Below the pieces are notes generated by a model. The model made no database searches and was not told the origin of the DNA. It saw nothing but the letters and a program-made list of their open reading frames with translations. The position numbers were made by a program, and so were the translations under genes. DNA of 64,000 bases from the NCBI RefSeq assembly GCF_001434135.1, contig NZ_AZEB01000009.1, positions 24,186 through 88,185 of the forward strand, written 5' to 3'. Below, piece by piece: positions 1 through 8,235 of the stretch. Each line of letters begins with the position of its first letter. Positions within the stretch are counted from its first letter, which is position 1. Origin of the DNA: Lentilactobacillus kisonensis DSM 19906 = JCM 15041. GTDB lineage: Bacteria; Bacillota; Bacilli; Lactobacillales; Lactobacillaceae.

Positions 1-38
1 GATCGTCTTATGCCAAATCGGCATGGACGATCCTTTTA
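1..38. terminator. hairpin terminator at window edge
   Basis: A GATCGTC / GACGATC inverted repeat with an inner ATGCC/GGCAT stem is followed by TTTT. It lies just beyond the stop of the minus-strand protease gene, so it may end that gene, a plus-strand gene outside the window, or both. Confidence 0.55.
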
Positions 39-54
39 AACTATTCACATAAAA

Positions 55-717
55 TTACAACACAAACATCATCGCATCCCACACACAATGCAAAATCGTG
101 CTCGGCCACAAATTCTTCGAGCGGTAAAAGACCCAGCCAAAGATCAATCCAAGCGGCAGAACTGTCAAGGCATTATTCAACCACCCCATCGCTGACAAGT
201 GACCAACAAAATAAATTGGCAAGTGGATGCCTAAAAATAGAAGGGCTTGAATGATGTTCGCGGTCATAAAGTCGTAGCGGTGTAGTAGCCGGTTCATAAA
301 ATATCCTCTAAATATGAATTCTTCGGCCACCCCCGCAATTAGTGCAACCCCAATGAAACCGTGACGCTCACGGGTAAACAAATCTGGCATAATGGTTAGC
401 GAATGTTGTTCATAGATGGCCGTCACCAAAAGATACCCGACAAATAAAATGAGCAATATCCAAAACAAGGTTGGAAAGTGACGATTGTACAATTTTTTAC
501 TCAACCACAGTTGAGCTTGATCTGAATGAAGCCACCAAATTCCCAGCCCAAGCCAAAGGATGGATTTGATTACCGTATTTACAATGAAGTCAGCATAATT
601 TGCAGTAGCTGGCAGTCTGACGAGTTCATCGTATAAGTAATCTTGAACACCTAACCAAATGAGCCAGAAGATGGCGTATTTGATGGACAGATCTATGAGC
701 CAATTAGTTTGTTTCAA
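55..717 (-). CDS. CPBP family intramembrane metalloprotease
   Basis: This is a polytopic membrane protein of about 220 residues. It carries the three Abi/CPBP signatures: an EEFIFRGYF block (glutamates plus arginine), a later HLPIYF histidine segment and a C-terminal HCVWDAMMF histidine motif. The family comprises membrane-embedded metalloproteases related to CAAX prenyl proteases; in lactobacilli many are bacteriocin-immunity or processing proteins. The open frame extends to a TTG at 735, but an AAGGGAG site sits correctly before the TTG at 717. No bacteriocin gene is visible next to it, so its substrate is unknown. Confidence 0.85.
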   Translation of the reverse strand: MKQTNWLIDLSIKYAIFWLIWLGVQDYLYDELVRLPATANYADFIVNTVIKSILWLGLGIWWLHSDQAQLWLSKKLYNRHFPTLFWILLILFVGYLLVTAIYEQHSLTIMPDLFTRERHGFIGVALIAGVAEEFIFRGYFMNRLLHRYDFMTANIIQALLFLGIHLPIYFVGHLSAMGWLNNALTVLPLGLIFGWVFYRSKNLWPSTILHCVWDAMMFVL

Positions 718-957
718 TATTTTCTCCCTTAACAATCATTTATTTTGTTGCTGATGGGCTAATCGACTTCACAACGCAAACTTGTCCGTTTACAGAAACA
801 ATCGACCCCGTTCTCAGTCACCTGCTTCCAATCATCTATCAGTCTATCGATTGACTTCATCTTACTCCGATTGATTTTAAATGGCGACCCTCCTTCCCAG
901 AAGCATGCTGCCGTGAAAAAAGTTTGGATTAAACTATCAATTATCAAACTAATACTA

Positions 958-986
958 TTGAATTTTAGTACTATGCGTTGTATAGC
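958..986 (+). promoter_or_regulatory. promoter of padR/DUF1700 unit
   Basis: TTGAAT (958-963) and TATAGC (981-986) are separated by exactly 17 bp, 23 bp before the padR start. The spacer contains the perfect dyad TAGTACTA, a plausible PadR operator that would give autoregulation. Confidence 0.6.
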
Positions 987-1008
987 ATTCTCGAAAGGAG
1001 GGATAGTG

Positions 1009-1326
1009 ATGAATCCACAGTTAAAAAAAGGCTTTTTGGAATATTGTATTCTGGCAGTCTTAAACAAAGGCGACTCATATGGATACAAGATCATCAAAGA
1101 TGTGGAAGCAACTTTCCCAATTTCAGAATCAACGCTATATCCAATACTAAAGAGGCTAGAGAAGAACGAATACATTACCAGTCATAACGAAATATATAAC
1201 AATCGTGTCCGTCGCTACTATCATTTGACGTCACAAGGCATCACCCGGACCAAAGAATTTTTAGCAGAACAAGGTCAGATCGAAGGTATTTATCAATTCG
1301 TTAGAGAGGCGTTCGAAAATGAATAA
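1009..1326 (+). CDS. PadR family transcriptional regulator
   Basis: A 105-residue winged-helix regulator with the typical PadR core: MNPQLKKGFLEYCIL helix, a SYGYKII turn, the recognition segment SESTLYPILKRLEKN and an RRYYHLT wing. The ATG at 1009 follows a strong AAAGGAGGGATAGTG site; the longer open frame upstream lacks one. It overlaps the next gene by 8 bp, so the two are co-transcribed. PadR proteins usually repress envelope-stress or detoxification membrane genes, and here the target is likely its own operon with the DUF1700 protein. Confidence 0.9.
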   Translation: MNPQLKKGFLEYCILAVLNKGDSYGYKIIKDVEATFPISESTLYPILKRLEKNEYITSHNEIYNNRVRRYYHLTSQGITRTKEFLAEQGQIEGIYQFVREAFENE

Positions 1327-1897
1327 AGCTGAGTTTTTAGACAAATTACAAACTAATTTGAAACGATCGCACGTTGTGGATATCAACCGCTATCTCCAAG
1401 ATTACCGCGAACTCATTGCGGATGAATCAGAAGCTCGTTCCGTTAGTGAAGATCAAGTTGTGAATGGATTGGATGATCCTAAGACAATTGTCAGGAATAT
1501 CATGACTGAAGATCATCCCAAGACTCATTTTCCGACCGCGTGGTTAGTGTTACTTATTCTTGCACTAGTTATTGGCTCACCACTCTGGTGTTCCTTACTG
1601 CTACTCGGCATTATCCTCATCTTACTTGGATACTTACTGGTTTGGCTAATTCCAGCTGGGCTAATTGTCTTCTCCCTGTCAGCTTTAGTTATCGGCGCTT
1701 ATGGGCTGCCAGCGGGGATTGTTTCCCTATTTAAAGTTGGCGTGGCAATTGGGGCCGCTGAGCTTGGTACTTCTTTGATTGGGTTCAGCTTGGCACTGTT
1801 AGTCGGCGCCATCTCCTGGTGGAGCATTAAGTACTTTTCAATCGCCTCAATTGCTTTTTCAAAGTGGCTCATTAGTAAATTCAAGGAGGCTTATTAA
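1319..1897 (+). CDS. DUF1700 (HAAS-type) membrane protein
   Basis: 192 residues. The soluble N-terminal helical domain (about residues 1-65, starting MNKAEFLDKLQTNLKR, containing YLQDYRELIADE) is the signature of DUF1700/HAAS proteins. Three to four hydrophobic helices follow (residues about 70-175). This family is almost always encoded directly after a PadR regulator, as here, and is thought to act in envelope-stress sensing. A small third gene follows at once but is interrupted by a stop codon. Confidence 0.8.
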   Translation: MNKAEFLDKLQTNLKRSHVVDINRYLQDYRELIADESEARSVSEDQVVNGLDDPKTIVRNIMTEDHPKTHFPTAWLVLLILALVIGSPLWCSLLLLGIILILLGYLLVWLIPAGLIVFSLSALVIGAYGLPAGIVSLFKVGVAIGAAELGTSLIGFSLALLVGAISWWSIKYFSIASIAFSKWLISKFKEAY

Positions 1898-1898
1898 A

Positions 1899-2069
1899 AT
1901 GTTATTGATTTGGTTAAAAGAAAACTATTGGTGAATCGCTGGTTTGTTACTGATCTTGGGTTTGGTATTATTTGTTGCTGGACTTGCATTTGGTGGCTTT
2001 AGTTTCAATATGTTTAATTATCCTGGAAATATTGATTATCGGCCTTGGTACTGGTTCTTGGGATTTTAA
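1899..2069 (+). pseudogene. small membrane protein gene with in-frame TGA
   Basis: An ATG at 1899 with an AAGGAGG site opens MLLIWLKENYW, then stops at TGA (1932-1934). The same frame continues for 44 codons: a hydrophobic helix (IAGLLLILGLVLFVAGL) then an aromatic tail ending YRPWYWFLGF before TAA at 2067. Together they make one 56-codon small membrane protein with a start helix, a single-pass helix and a tail. The reading frame is uninterrupted except for this codon, so a single nonsense change is the simplest reading. It is the third gene of the padR operon. Confidence 0.6.
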
Positions 2070-2092
2070 TAAGATAAGTAAACCTTAGAAAC

Positions 2093-2147
2093 AAAATGAG
2101 GAAAACTTCAAGATAGGTAATTCTAAAAGAAGTGATCCTCATTTTTT
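2093..2147 (+). terminator. terminator of padR operon
   Basis: AAAATGAGGA pairs with TCCTCATTTT, with ACTTC/GAAGT extending the stem inward, followed by a T run. It sits right after the broken third gene. Confidence 0.6.
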
Positions 2148-2190
2148 ATTCTGATATTCAAAAGTCATTGCCACTTTAAAGGAGATAATC

Positions 2191-2364
2191 ATGCCTGGTA
2201 GAACTCACAACCTTATTATTAATATTTTGAAATTAATTAGCTGGCTATTTTTTCATAAATTTTGCCGCCATTATTTGGGAGATCTAACCAGTTTGAATTC
2301 ATCCCCCACCATTAGCAGTGTATACTTGAGTCACAATTTTATCATTAAGGAGCCTTCTATATGA
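2191..2364 (+). CDS. possible 57-aa leader peptide or small protein
   Basis: ATG at 2191 is preceded by AAAGGAGAT. The frame runs 57 codons and ends with TGA overlapping the ATG of the isochorismatase gene (ATGA). The protein starts MPGRTHNLIINILKLI, has a moderately hydrophobic first half and no family I recognise. The good ribosome site and stop-start overlap argue for translation; the ordinary composition and lack of homology leave it doubtful. Confidence 0.3.
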   Translation: MPGRTHNLIINILKLISWLFFHKFCRHYLGDLTSLNSSPTISSVYLSHNFIIKEPSI

Positions 2365-2855
2365 AAAATACGGCACTACTAGTCATCGACCTTCAAAACG
2401 GTCTTCGAAACACGTTTAACTTTTCAAACCTTATCGACAAAATCAATCAAAAAATTGATACTTATCATAACGAAGACGCACCCGTTATCTTTATGCAACA
2501 TGTCGATTCAGACTTAACATATGGATCTACCGATTGGCAAATCGTTAGCGCTGCTCATTGGTCGGCTAGTGATCGCGTCTTTTTAAAATATCATAGTGAT
2601 TCCTTCTACGAAACCGGCCTGGAATCCTATTTGCATCACCTTGGTGTCACCACCATTGATGTCTGTGGTTTGCAGACAGAATACTGTATCGACACCGCAA
2701 TCCGAGTCGGCCACGACCGGGGCTTTAAAATGGTCACCACGACTGGTTTGAATTCAACCTTTGATACGAACGATTTGAGTGCCCAGCAGATCATTAAGCA
2801 TCACGAAGGAATTTGGAATGGGGCGTTTGCGGAGGTTGTGGGGCGTAACAATTGA
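2361..2855 (+). CDS. isochorismatase-like cysteine hydrolase
   Basis: 164 residues with the isochorismatase-fold layout: LLVIDLQNG supplies the catalytic aspartate, FLKYHSDSF the lysine, and VCGLQTEYCIDTA the nucleophilic cysteine with its cis-peptide-type loop. The family includes nicotinamidases, N-carbamoylsarcosine amidases and isochorismatases; this short form is the unassigned cysteine hydrolase group common in lactobacilli. Start ATG follows AAGGAGCC. No pathway partner is adjacent, so the substrate is unknown. Confidence 0.85.
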   Translation: MKNTALLVIDLQNGLRNTFNFSNLIDKINQKIDTYHNEDAPVIFMQHVDSDLTYGSTDWQIVSAAHWSASDRVFLKYHSDSFYETGLESYLHHLGVTTIDVCGLQTEYCIDTAIRVGHDRGFKMVTTTGLNSTFDTNDLSAQQIIKHHEGIWNGAFAEVVGRNN

Positions 2856-2912
2856 CGCTAATAGGCTAATTTTAAAGAATTAGATATAATAAACCTATAG
2901 GTGGTGATAATT

Positions 2913-3149
2913 ATGATTGTCAAAACTAAAAAATATGGGAATTCAATCATGATTCCTATTCCCAAAGGTTTTGGAGTTAGCCAAGGTGCTGAATTCATAG
3001 CAGTTCAAGATGATGATGGTGCCATTTCATTCATCCCAGCTCATCACAATATTTTTGAACAGAATCCAGAATACAATGTTCGAGCTGCGCTTCAGGAAAT
3101 GGCAATTCCAGATAACGGAAATAATACCGGAAAAGAAGACATTTGGTAG
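2913..3149 (+). CDS. MazE/AbrB-type antitoxin-like protein, solitary
   Basis: 78 residues. The N-terminal half (MIVKTKKYGNSIMIPIPKGF) fits the swapped-hairpin AbrB/MazE DNA-binding fold, and the C-terminal tail (PEYNVRAALQEMA ... EDIW) resembles toxin-binding tails of PemI/MazE antitoxins. The ATG at 2913 is preferred over the GTG at 2901 because AGGTGG lies over the GTG. A TATAAT box at 2885-2890 and a terminator after the stop make it a monocistron. No toxin gene follows, so it is an orphan antitoxin or a stand-alone regulator. Confidence 0.65.
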   Translation: MIVKTKKYGNSIMIPIPKGFGVSQGAEFIAVQDDDGAISFIPAHHNIFEQNPEYNVRAALQEMAIPDNGNNTGKEDIW

Positions 3150-3182
3150 CCAATAAGTTCCCAACTTATGAGCTAAAACACC

Positions 3183-3230
3183 AAAAGCCTTTAGCATTGA
3201 GATTTGCTTCTTCAAATACTAAGGCTTTTT
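3183..3230 (+). terminator. terminator after mazE-like gene
   Basis: AAAAGCCTTTAG pairs with CTAAGGCTTTT (one bulge) and ends in a T run. Confidence 0.75.
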
Positions 3231-3259
3231 GTTAATTTATATGATACTATTTCACTTTT

Positions 3260-3712
3260 TTAAAGATTGTTCCTACTGGAATGGGCCCAATTCCAGCCCA
3301 AAAGCCCCAATAACACCACCGGTCCCAACAGTCCATAAATCACCGCCATCGCAATCTTGAGCACAGCACCATATTGGTCATCATGCATCTTAGAATAAAA
3401 AACAGTCCGATCCGCCTGAACGGCTCTTGGATTAGCGATACTCCAATCATTCTTGGCAGCTTGTTTAACGCCAAATTGCTTGATATCCTCACCGTATTGC
3501 TTAAGTCCCTGAGTCGCCAACGAATGATATGCTGGGTACAATTGCTTTCGAATACATAGCGACAGCTGGCAAATCCACGAAAGGATCAACCAAATATTAA
3601 ACCCGTTCCAGTTAAAATCGAACTGGGCATTTTTGTTCAAATTGAAGAAATAACCCAGTATCAGGATAATGGCAGTTTGAAAAATAAATCGAATCGCGAT
3701 TTTAAGCTTCAT
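3260..3712 (-). CDS. small two-to-three helix membrane protein, unknown function
   Basis: 150 residues from the ATG at 3712, which follows GAGGTGG; an upstream extension to 3856 lacks a site. Hydrophobic helices lie at about residues 5-24, 32-48 and 120-142, with a hydrophilic middle. I do not recognise the family. It stands alone between an antitoxin-like gene and a small hydrophilic gene. Confidence 0.6.
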   Translation of the reverse strand: MKLKIAIRFIFQTAIILILGYFFNLNKNAQFDFNWNGFNIWLILSWICQLSLCIRKQLYPAYHSLATQGLKQYGEDIKQFGVKQAAKNDWSIANPRAVQADRTVFYSKMHDDQYGAVLKIAMAVIYGLLGPVVLLGLLGWNWAHSSRNNL

Positions 3713-3911
3713 GATGCACCACCTCACCGCTAGTAGACTTTCCCATCTCATCGAAATATCATTTATTTCTAATTTTGAGTTACATTTAATATAAAGACCG
3801 CCACTATGAATGTCAATATATTTTGGTTTGATGATCATTATATTTTCTGTTACCATTATCTAACCGATTTGACTATGCGCTAATCACTAAATCAAAAACG
3901 AGGGATCTCAA

Positions 3912-4121
3912 ATGACAAATAATAACCGCAGTACAAAATTAGAAAATAATCATGCTCACTCTTTGAACCCAGAAAATCAACCAACACCAAATAGCGGCCT
4001 CAAGGAAGAAACACTATCCGAAAAATACGCATCCTACAAGAGACACCCTGATGATTACCAACAACCCAACGATCTAAAAGAATGGCTAAATCGGAAGTCA
4101 ACTGGTAAAGAATTATGGTAA
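3912..4121 (+). CDS. small hydrophilic protein, unknown function
   Basis: 69 residues, very polar (Asn, Gln, Lys, Glu, Pro rich) with no hydrophobic segment; it ends LKEWLNRKSTGKELW. The ATG is preceded by GAGGGATC and a strong terminator follows, so this is a genuine monocistron. It looks like a small stress-associated disordered protein, but no family is recognised. Confidence 0.55.
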   Translation: MTNNNRSTKLENNHAHSLNPENQPTPNSGLKEETLSEKYASYKRHPDDYQQPNDLKEWLNRKSTGKELW

Positions 4122-4178
4122 CGCAAGTTAGATCTAATGTTGATCGTATTTCCCAACAAAAACTTTGACTAATTTTCA

Positions 4179-4217
4179 AAATCCCCTTTGGCTACTTTAA
4201 TAGCCAAGGGGATTTTA
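4179..4217 (+). terminator. strong terminator
   Basis: AAAATCCCCTTTGGCTA pairs with TAGCCAAGGGGATTTT around a six-base loop, with only one unpaired base. Confidence 0.85.
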
Positions 4218-4240
4218 ACGTAACAAAAACCATTTATTCT

Positions 4241-4339
4241 CACTGATCATCAAGACTTTTGGGTTCGTAAGATCAAGGCAGCCACGGCCGCTACGAAGCT
4301 AATCCAAATCATCAGCCAACTAGCAAGGATTTGAGGCAA
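4241..4339 (-). pseudogene. possible single-helix membrane peptide or gene remnant
   Basis: A minus-strand frame from TTG 4339 encodes about 32 residues with one strong transmembrane helix (LASWLMIWISFVAAVAALI) and a polar tail. It has no clear ribosome site and is closed by a stop just upstream, so it may be the C-terminal relic of a larger membrane protein. Confidence 0.2.
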
Positions 4340-4404
4340 CCATGAGGCCTATTCAATAACTTATTTAGAAATATTCACTAGTCATTTTGTCGCCTCTTTG
4401 TGCC

Positions 4405-4605
4405 TCAACGAACTAACCAAACAATCCATTCAATCACCACAATCATTGCAACAAAGATAGCCCAAATAAGCAATGCCATTAACTTCATCTTAGGTGTTTG
4501 AACAATTCCCGCACCATCGACGCCACGAAGCCAAATCCAGCCGCTAACTCCGATGAAAATAATTGCTAACCATAAGTTTGAAATCCACCATCCTGAATGC
4601 TTCAT
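4405..4605 (-). CDS. small two-helix membrane protein, unknown function
   Basis: 66 residues from the ATG at 4605, which follows GGAGGTGGGCAAT. Two helices (about residues 7-26 and 42-62) are joined by a short loop containing LRGVDGAG. No family recognised. A longer in-frame start at 4665 lacks a ribosome site. Confidence 0.55.
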   Translation of the reverse strand: MKHSGWWISNLWLAIIFIGVSGWIWLRGVDGAGIVQTPKMKLMALLIWAIFVAMIVVIEWIVWLVR

Positions 4606-4726
4606 ATTGCCCACCTCCAAACTAACAATTGCTAATCTGACATTAAATTCATCCTCATAATACACCCCTCATAAGGCTTTTACCTTCAATGACATTTTTA
4701 CTTTACCGTGATGTGTTACATAACAG

Positions 4727-4775
4727 AAAAACCGCTTATGTGCCAATAACCATTCAACACGTAAGCGGATTTTTC
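4727..4775. terminator. bidirectional-looking hairpin
   Basis: AAAAACCGCTTA-TGTG pairs with CACG-TAAGCGGATTTTT around a 17-base loop. It lies just beyond the stop of the toxin gene on the minus strand. Confidence 0.7.
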
Positions 4776-4799
4776 GAATTAATATTAAATTGGGGTAAC

Positions 4800-5150
4800 T
4801 TATTTGGCTTCCAGCCGATGCTTTTCAATGAACTCACTAAGCCTAAACACATCTGCATCACTTAAAGTTCCGATTTTGACAACTTTTATTTTTTCACTGT
4901 TAATCGTAATTGTTTGGCCAACATCAATCCATGATGGCTTTCGTAAATTTGCTTGTTGCCAATCAACGATGTGACAATAAGCCTTCTGAATCCGCGGTGA
5001 TTTACTTTGATACTTAGAGGTAATTCGAAAGACACTTAACTGCCGGCCCCTTTTAGAAATCAGAAGAACAGGTCGCGTCTTACCACCAGTCTTTTCCTTA
5101 TAGGCAATGAACGCAACCAAGACATCATTAGTATCCATCATCGTCGTCAT
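4800..5150 (-). CDS. PemK/MazF-like toxin
   Basis: 116 residues. The segment DVLVAFIAYKEKTGGKTRPVL (split here: DVLVAFIAYKEK / TGGKTRPVL) matches the PemK/MazF beta-strand plus GKxRPV loop, and SVFRITSKY the second conserved block. The family are ribosome-independent mRNA endonucleases. It overlaps the upstream RelB-like antitoxin by 23 bp, the coupling typical of a toxin-antitoxin operon. Pairing a RelB/DinJ-type antitoxin with a PemK-type toxin is a hybrid arrangement known in lactobacilli. Confidence 0.75.
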   Translation of the reverse strand: MTTMMDTNDVLVAFIAYKEKTGGKTRPVLLISKRGRQLSVFRITSKYQSKSPRIQKAYCHIVDWQQANLRKPSWIDVGQTITINSEKIKVVKIGTLSDADVFRLSEFIEKHRLEAK

Positions 5151-5415
5151 ATAATCTATCCAATTCTTGAGAGTTATTGATCTTCACATTCGGAAGTGAC
5201 TTGCTCATTTCCTTTATCTTAAGATTAGCTTGTTCTCGCGGAGTTAGCTTCAAGTCAAAGGGCATCCCACCAACCGCAACAATTCGCTTATAAAATGCAG
5301 TTAACGCGGTCGTTTGGTTGATCCCCAAACCATCTAATACTTCTTCAGCTTCATCCGCAAGCTGCCGATCGAGTTGAACCTGAATCCTTTTCTTATTCTT
5401 TTCGCTCACAGCCAT
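5128..5415 (-). CDS. RelB/DinJ family antitoxin
   Basis: 95 residues with a ribbon-helix-helix N-terminus (KKRIQVQLDRQLADEAEEVL) and the family hallmark GINQTTALTAFYKRIVAVGG followed by MPFDL. It should dimerise, bind its own promoter and neutralise the downstream toxin. A TATAAT box on the minus strand (5457-5462) lies 42 bp upstream. Confidence 0.85.
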   Translation of the reverse strand: MAVSEKNKKRIQVQLDRQLADEAEEVLDGLGINQTTALTAFYKRIVAVGGMPFDLKLTPREQANLKIKEMSKSLPNVKINNSQELDRLYDDDDGY

Positions 5416-5766
5416 GAGATTTCTCCACCCTTCTATTCAAGTATATCTACACCCATATTATACTACATTATGAGTTTCCATTTAATATAAATATCATTCA
5501 AATGATTTCCTTGTGAGGGATTTGACCAGATCATTGTTAAGACAGAAACACATTTCAAATTGCAATATAAAGAATTTACTTTAAATATGTTCTAAGTGTT
5601 CTCTACCCCTTCTCCCTATTACACCCACACGCCATTAAAATAGCAATTTACCCCACTTACTGCTGTTAAGAAGAAAATCCCCCTTTAAATAGTATGTTCG
5701 CTATAATGTAAGTGAAACCATTTAAACGTATGATTGGTTACCATATTTTAAGGGAGTGCGATCATT
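5416..5766. other. intergenic region with two divergent promoters
   Basis: About 350 bp, AT-rich. Minus-strand TATAAT at 5457-5462 serves the antitoxin operon. Plus-strand TATAAT at 5702-5707 serves the YagU-like gene. No other feature is seen between them. Confidence 0.5.
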
Positions 5767-6273
5767 TTGAATAAATCCATTAACTGGAAAGCAGCAATCA
5801 TTGCAGGCGGTGTCGCTGGTGTTGTTTCAGGGCTCGTTAAATTGGGCTGGGAAAACGTGTTACCACCACGGACACCCGCTCGGAATAAAACCAATCCACC
5901 ACAGCGACTGTTGGAACAATTTGGTATTCCGGCAACAATCACGCATTCAACTTACACGTATTCAGAACAACAATTGCCTTGGGTAAGTTACATGATTCAT
6001 TTTGGCTTCTCAACTTCGTTTGCCGTTTTCTACACCGTTGCTGGCCGTTACGTACCATTTATTCGATTAGGTCAAGGGACCTTATTCGGGCTTGGCATCT
6101 GGGGCGCATTTCACCTTGGCGTGATGCCCGCAATGGGAACCGTACCCGCACCCAAAGACCAGCCAGCTGAAGAACACGTTTCAGAAGCACTCGGCCACAT
6201 AGCTTGGATGTGGACTAACCACATTATTAGCGACGCCCTGTATCAACAGCTCACATCAAAGCACAAACAGTAA
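5767..6273 (+). CDS. YagU/DUF1440 family inner-membrane protein
   Basis: 168 residues from a TTG start after AAGGGAGTG. The N-terminal helix with GGVAGVVSGLVKLGWENVLPP then PRTP is the YagU/DUF1440 signature; three further helices carry PWVSYMIHFGFS and GAFHLGVMP. In E. coli YagU is linked to acid survival; the biochemical role is unknown. It is 26 bp upstream of the FMN reductase gene and probably co-transcribed. Confidence 0.8.
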   Translation: MNKSINWKAAIIAGGVAGVVSGLVKLGWENVLPPRTPARNKTNPPQRLLEQFGIPATITHSTYTYSEQQLPWVSYMIHFGFSTSFAVFYTVAGRYVPFIRLGQGTLFGLGIWGAFHLGVMPAMGTVPAPKDQPAEEHVSEALGHIAWMWTNHIISDALYQQLTSKHKQ

Positions 6274-6299
6274 ATTTAATATTTTGGAGGCAGGATTCA

Positions 6300-6884
6300 A
6301 TGGTAAAAATTGGCGTTATTTTAGGATCAGTTAGAAGCAAGCTTGGCGAATCGATCTTTAATTACTTACAATCAATGTATTCAGACACTGCAGACGTTCA
6401 GTTTGACTGGATTAAGTTAGATGACTTTCCATTAGAACCCTATCATCACGATGAGACACCGTTATCTGAAGGGATTCAAGACTTAAAGGTTAACGAAAAG
6501 CGTTGGCTTAATCAATTAAATCATGAGGATGGCTACGTGATCGTGACACCGGAATATGACCATGCCATCCCTGGCACTTTAAAGAATGCCCTGGATTATG
6601 TCGGTCCAGAAGTTGATCGCAAACCTGTTCAAATTATTTCCTATTCTTACTATAGCGATGGTGGCATGCTAGCAGCGGAATCGTTTGTAGAAATCCTACA
6701 AATGTTGAAAATGATCGTGTTGCCAACGCCAGTTTTACTGTGGAACGCCAATGATAACTTTACGCCAGCCGGCCATTTAATTTTGGATGCCAAAAACAGT
6801 GATCATTTTGCTGACCGATTAGATGACGCCTTTCATGAGATTAGTTTTTACACGAAGCTGTTGCATGAGCATCCGTTTAAGTGA
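6300..6884 (+). CDS. NADPH-dependent FMN reductase family protein
   Basis: 194 residues, flavodoxin-like fold. The FMN phosphate loop GVILGSVRSKLGES is at the N-terminus and the isoalloxazine-contacting motif TPEYDHAIPGTLKNALDY near residue 80. Family members are small dimeric NAD(P)H:FMN or quinone reductases. It starts at ATG after GGAGG and its stop overlaps the GTG start of the next gene. Confidence 0.9.
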   Translation: MVKIGVILGSVRSKLGESIFNYLQSMYSDTADVQFDWIKLDDFPLEPYHHDETPLSEGIQDLKVNEKRWLNQLNHEDGYVIVTPEYDHAIPGTLKNALDYVGPEVDRKPVQIISYSYYSDGGMLAAESFVEILQMLKMIVLPTPVLLWNANDNFTPAGHLILDAKNSDHFADRLDDAFHEISFYTKLLHEHPFK

Positions 6885-7759
6885 GCACTTCGCATATGCA
6901 AACAAATCTACCCAACAAAACCACCTTCATCCCCAGCCCACCAGTCAACGAACACGAGATTTTCCGGGCAATGCAGCTCTATCCAGATAACGCCAAGGTC
7001 TACCATCCTCACGGAACAATTGACGCCACATCAGTCTTCTGGTTAAATAAACTTCACCCTAACGCCTTAAACTTTGCGGCATTTGTGGATCCTAAGGCCA
7101 GTGAACCGTTGGTATTATCAAAACGAATTCTCGGCGATATTCAAAAGCTAGCATGGAAATTTGATGTCAACCGCATCATCACCAGCGACTATGCACCTCA
7201 GCACACATTTAATCAGTGGTTAACTCACCAGGGGTTCAGATTGACCGAAAAAGCCGTTCAACCAACGCTAAGGCTTTCTGAAGTGACCATTCCAGAGCCT
7301 GATAAGCCTTTGGATGGCCAGCTATTAACAGCTGCCCAGCTTTTGACCCAAGAAAACTTATGGCAGCAGATTGCACAATCTAGTTTAAGTCATTATCAAG
7401 CCCAACACCCAAATAATCCGGTCGCTAACATTTCGCTTAATGACTGGCAGCAACTACTATCCGCAAATTTAATCCCCCAAGCACCCGTTGTCCTTCTCGA
7501 CGCGGATAACCATTTTGAAAGCACTTGTTTTCTCTATCAGCAAGCAAAGGGGCAAGCCATGCTTAATTATCCAGCTGAAGCTAATAATGGCAAACTAATG
7601 GTCCTGGTTAATGCGCAACTCCACTGGTTAAAGTCCCATTACCAGGCAGTCACGCTTAGCCTAAGCTCAAATGATCATTTGGGATTGCAGATCTATCATG
7701 AATTTCTCTTTGAAAATTCACCGGTTTACGAGACTTATATGAAAATTGTGCAGCATTAG
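6881..7759 (+). CDS. uncharacterised protein, possibly GNAT-like
   Basis: 292 residues beginning at a GTG that overlaps the reductase stop (GTGA), so translationally coupled. No signal peptide or membrane helix. The C-terminal stretch with LSSNDHLGLQIYHEFLF then YETYMK resembles the last beta-alpha unit of acetyltransferases, and the N-terminal half may be a second degenerate copy, but no acetyl-CoA loop is clear. Function unknown. Confidence 0.6.
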   Translation: MSTSHMQTNLPNKTTFIPSPPVNEHEIFRAMQLYPDNAKVYHPHGTIDATSVFWLNKLHPNALNFAAFVDPKASEPLVLSKRILGDIQKLAWKFDVNRIITSDYAPQHTFNQWLTHQGFRLTEKAVQPTLRLSEVTIPEPDKPLDGQLLTAAQLLTQENLWQQIAQSSLSHYQAQHPNNPVANISLNDWQQLLSANLIPQAPVVLLDADNHFESTCFLYQQAKGQAMLNYPAEANNGKLMVLVNAQLHWLKSHYQAVTLSLSSNDHLGLQIYHEFLFENSPVYETYMKIVQH

Positions 7760-7863
7760 TTAGTTGTTATTGAACCTATCCATGGGTGGTTAACTATCTC
7801 AACCCCGTTATAAAGTTTATATTGATTTTGATTCTCAAATTACTCACAAGGGAGGCCTTAGCG

Positions 7864-8196
7864 ATGGGTTCAAGTGGAAACGTCTTTAGCAGTGGTGTCA
7901 TTGGATCACCAGGCTTTGACGTCACTAAATGGTTTACCAATTCAAATCGCCACGAGTTTATCTTACAATCAACCAAGTCATTTAAAGCCAGGCCATATCA
8001 TACTGGTGATTCCCCCGTAACCTATTATGTTGCCATGATCAATGGCGATCGCGTGATGCTCACCAAACAGGGCGTGCTTGCGCCAAACACTCATTATGAT
8101 TTAACTAAATCAATCACTGTAAAAATTCCAGTAACTGGTAAGAGCCAAACTTTTTCATATGTCAGTGATTACGGCTGGATTAACACAACGAAGTGA
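7864..8196 (+). CDS. small uncharacterised protein
   Basis: 110 residues from the ATG at 7864, which has AGGGAGG correctly spaced; an in-frame GTG at 7786 would add a hydrophobic N-terminal helix (FILILILKLL), so a signal-anchored form cannot be excluded. The body is beta-rich (VTYYVAMINGDRVMLTKQGV ... TFSYVSDYGW) and may be extracellular. No family recognised. Confidence 0.5.
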   Translation: MGSSGNVFSSGVIGSPGFDVTKWFTNSNRHEFILQSTKSFKARPYHTGDSPVTYYVAMINGDRVMLTKQGVLAPNTHYDLTKSITVKIPVTGKSQTFSYVSDYGWINTTK

Positions 8197-8235
8197 TTCT
8201 GAATTTCCAGTCTATTCATGTGACAGCAACCTACT

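Noticed and set aside
759..1175. Minus-strand frame upstream of padR, including a short MKSIDRLIDDW frame at 759-860
   Set aside because: It overlaps padR and its promoter; the short internal frame has only a poorly spaced GGAG and no recognised homology.
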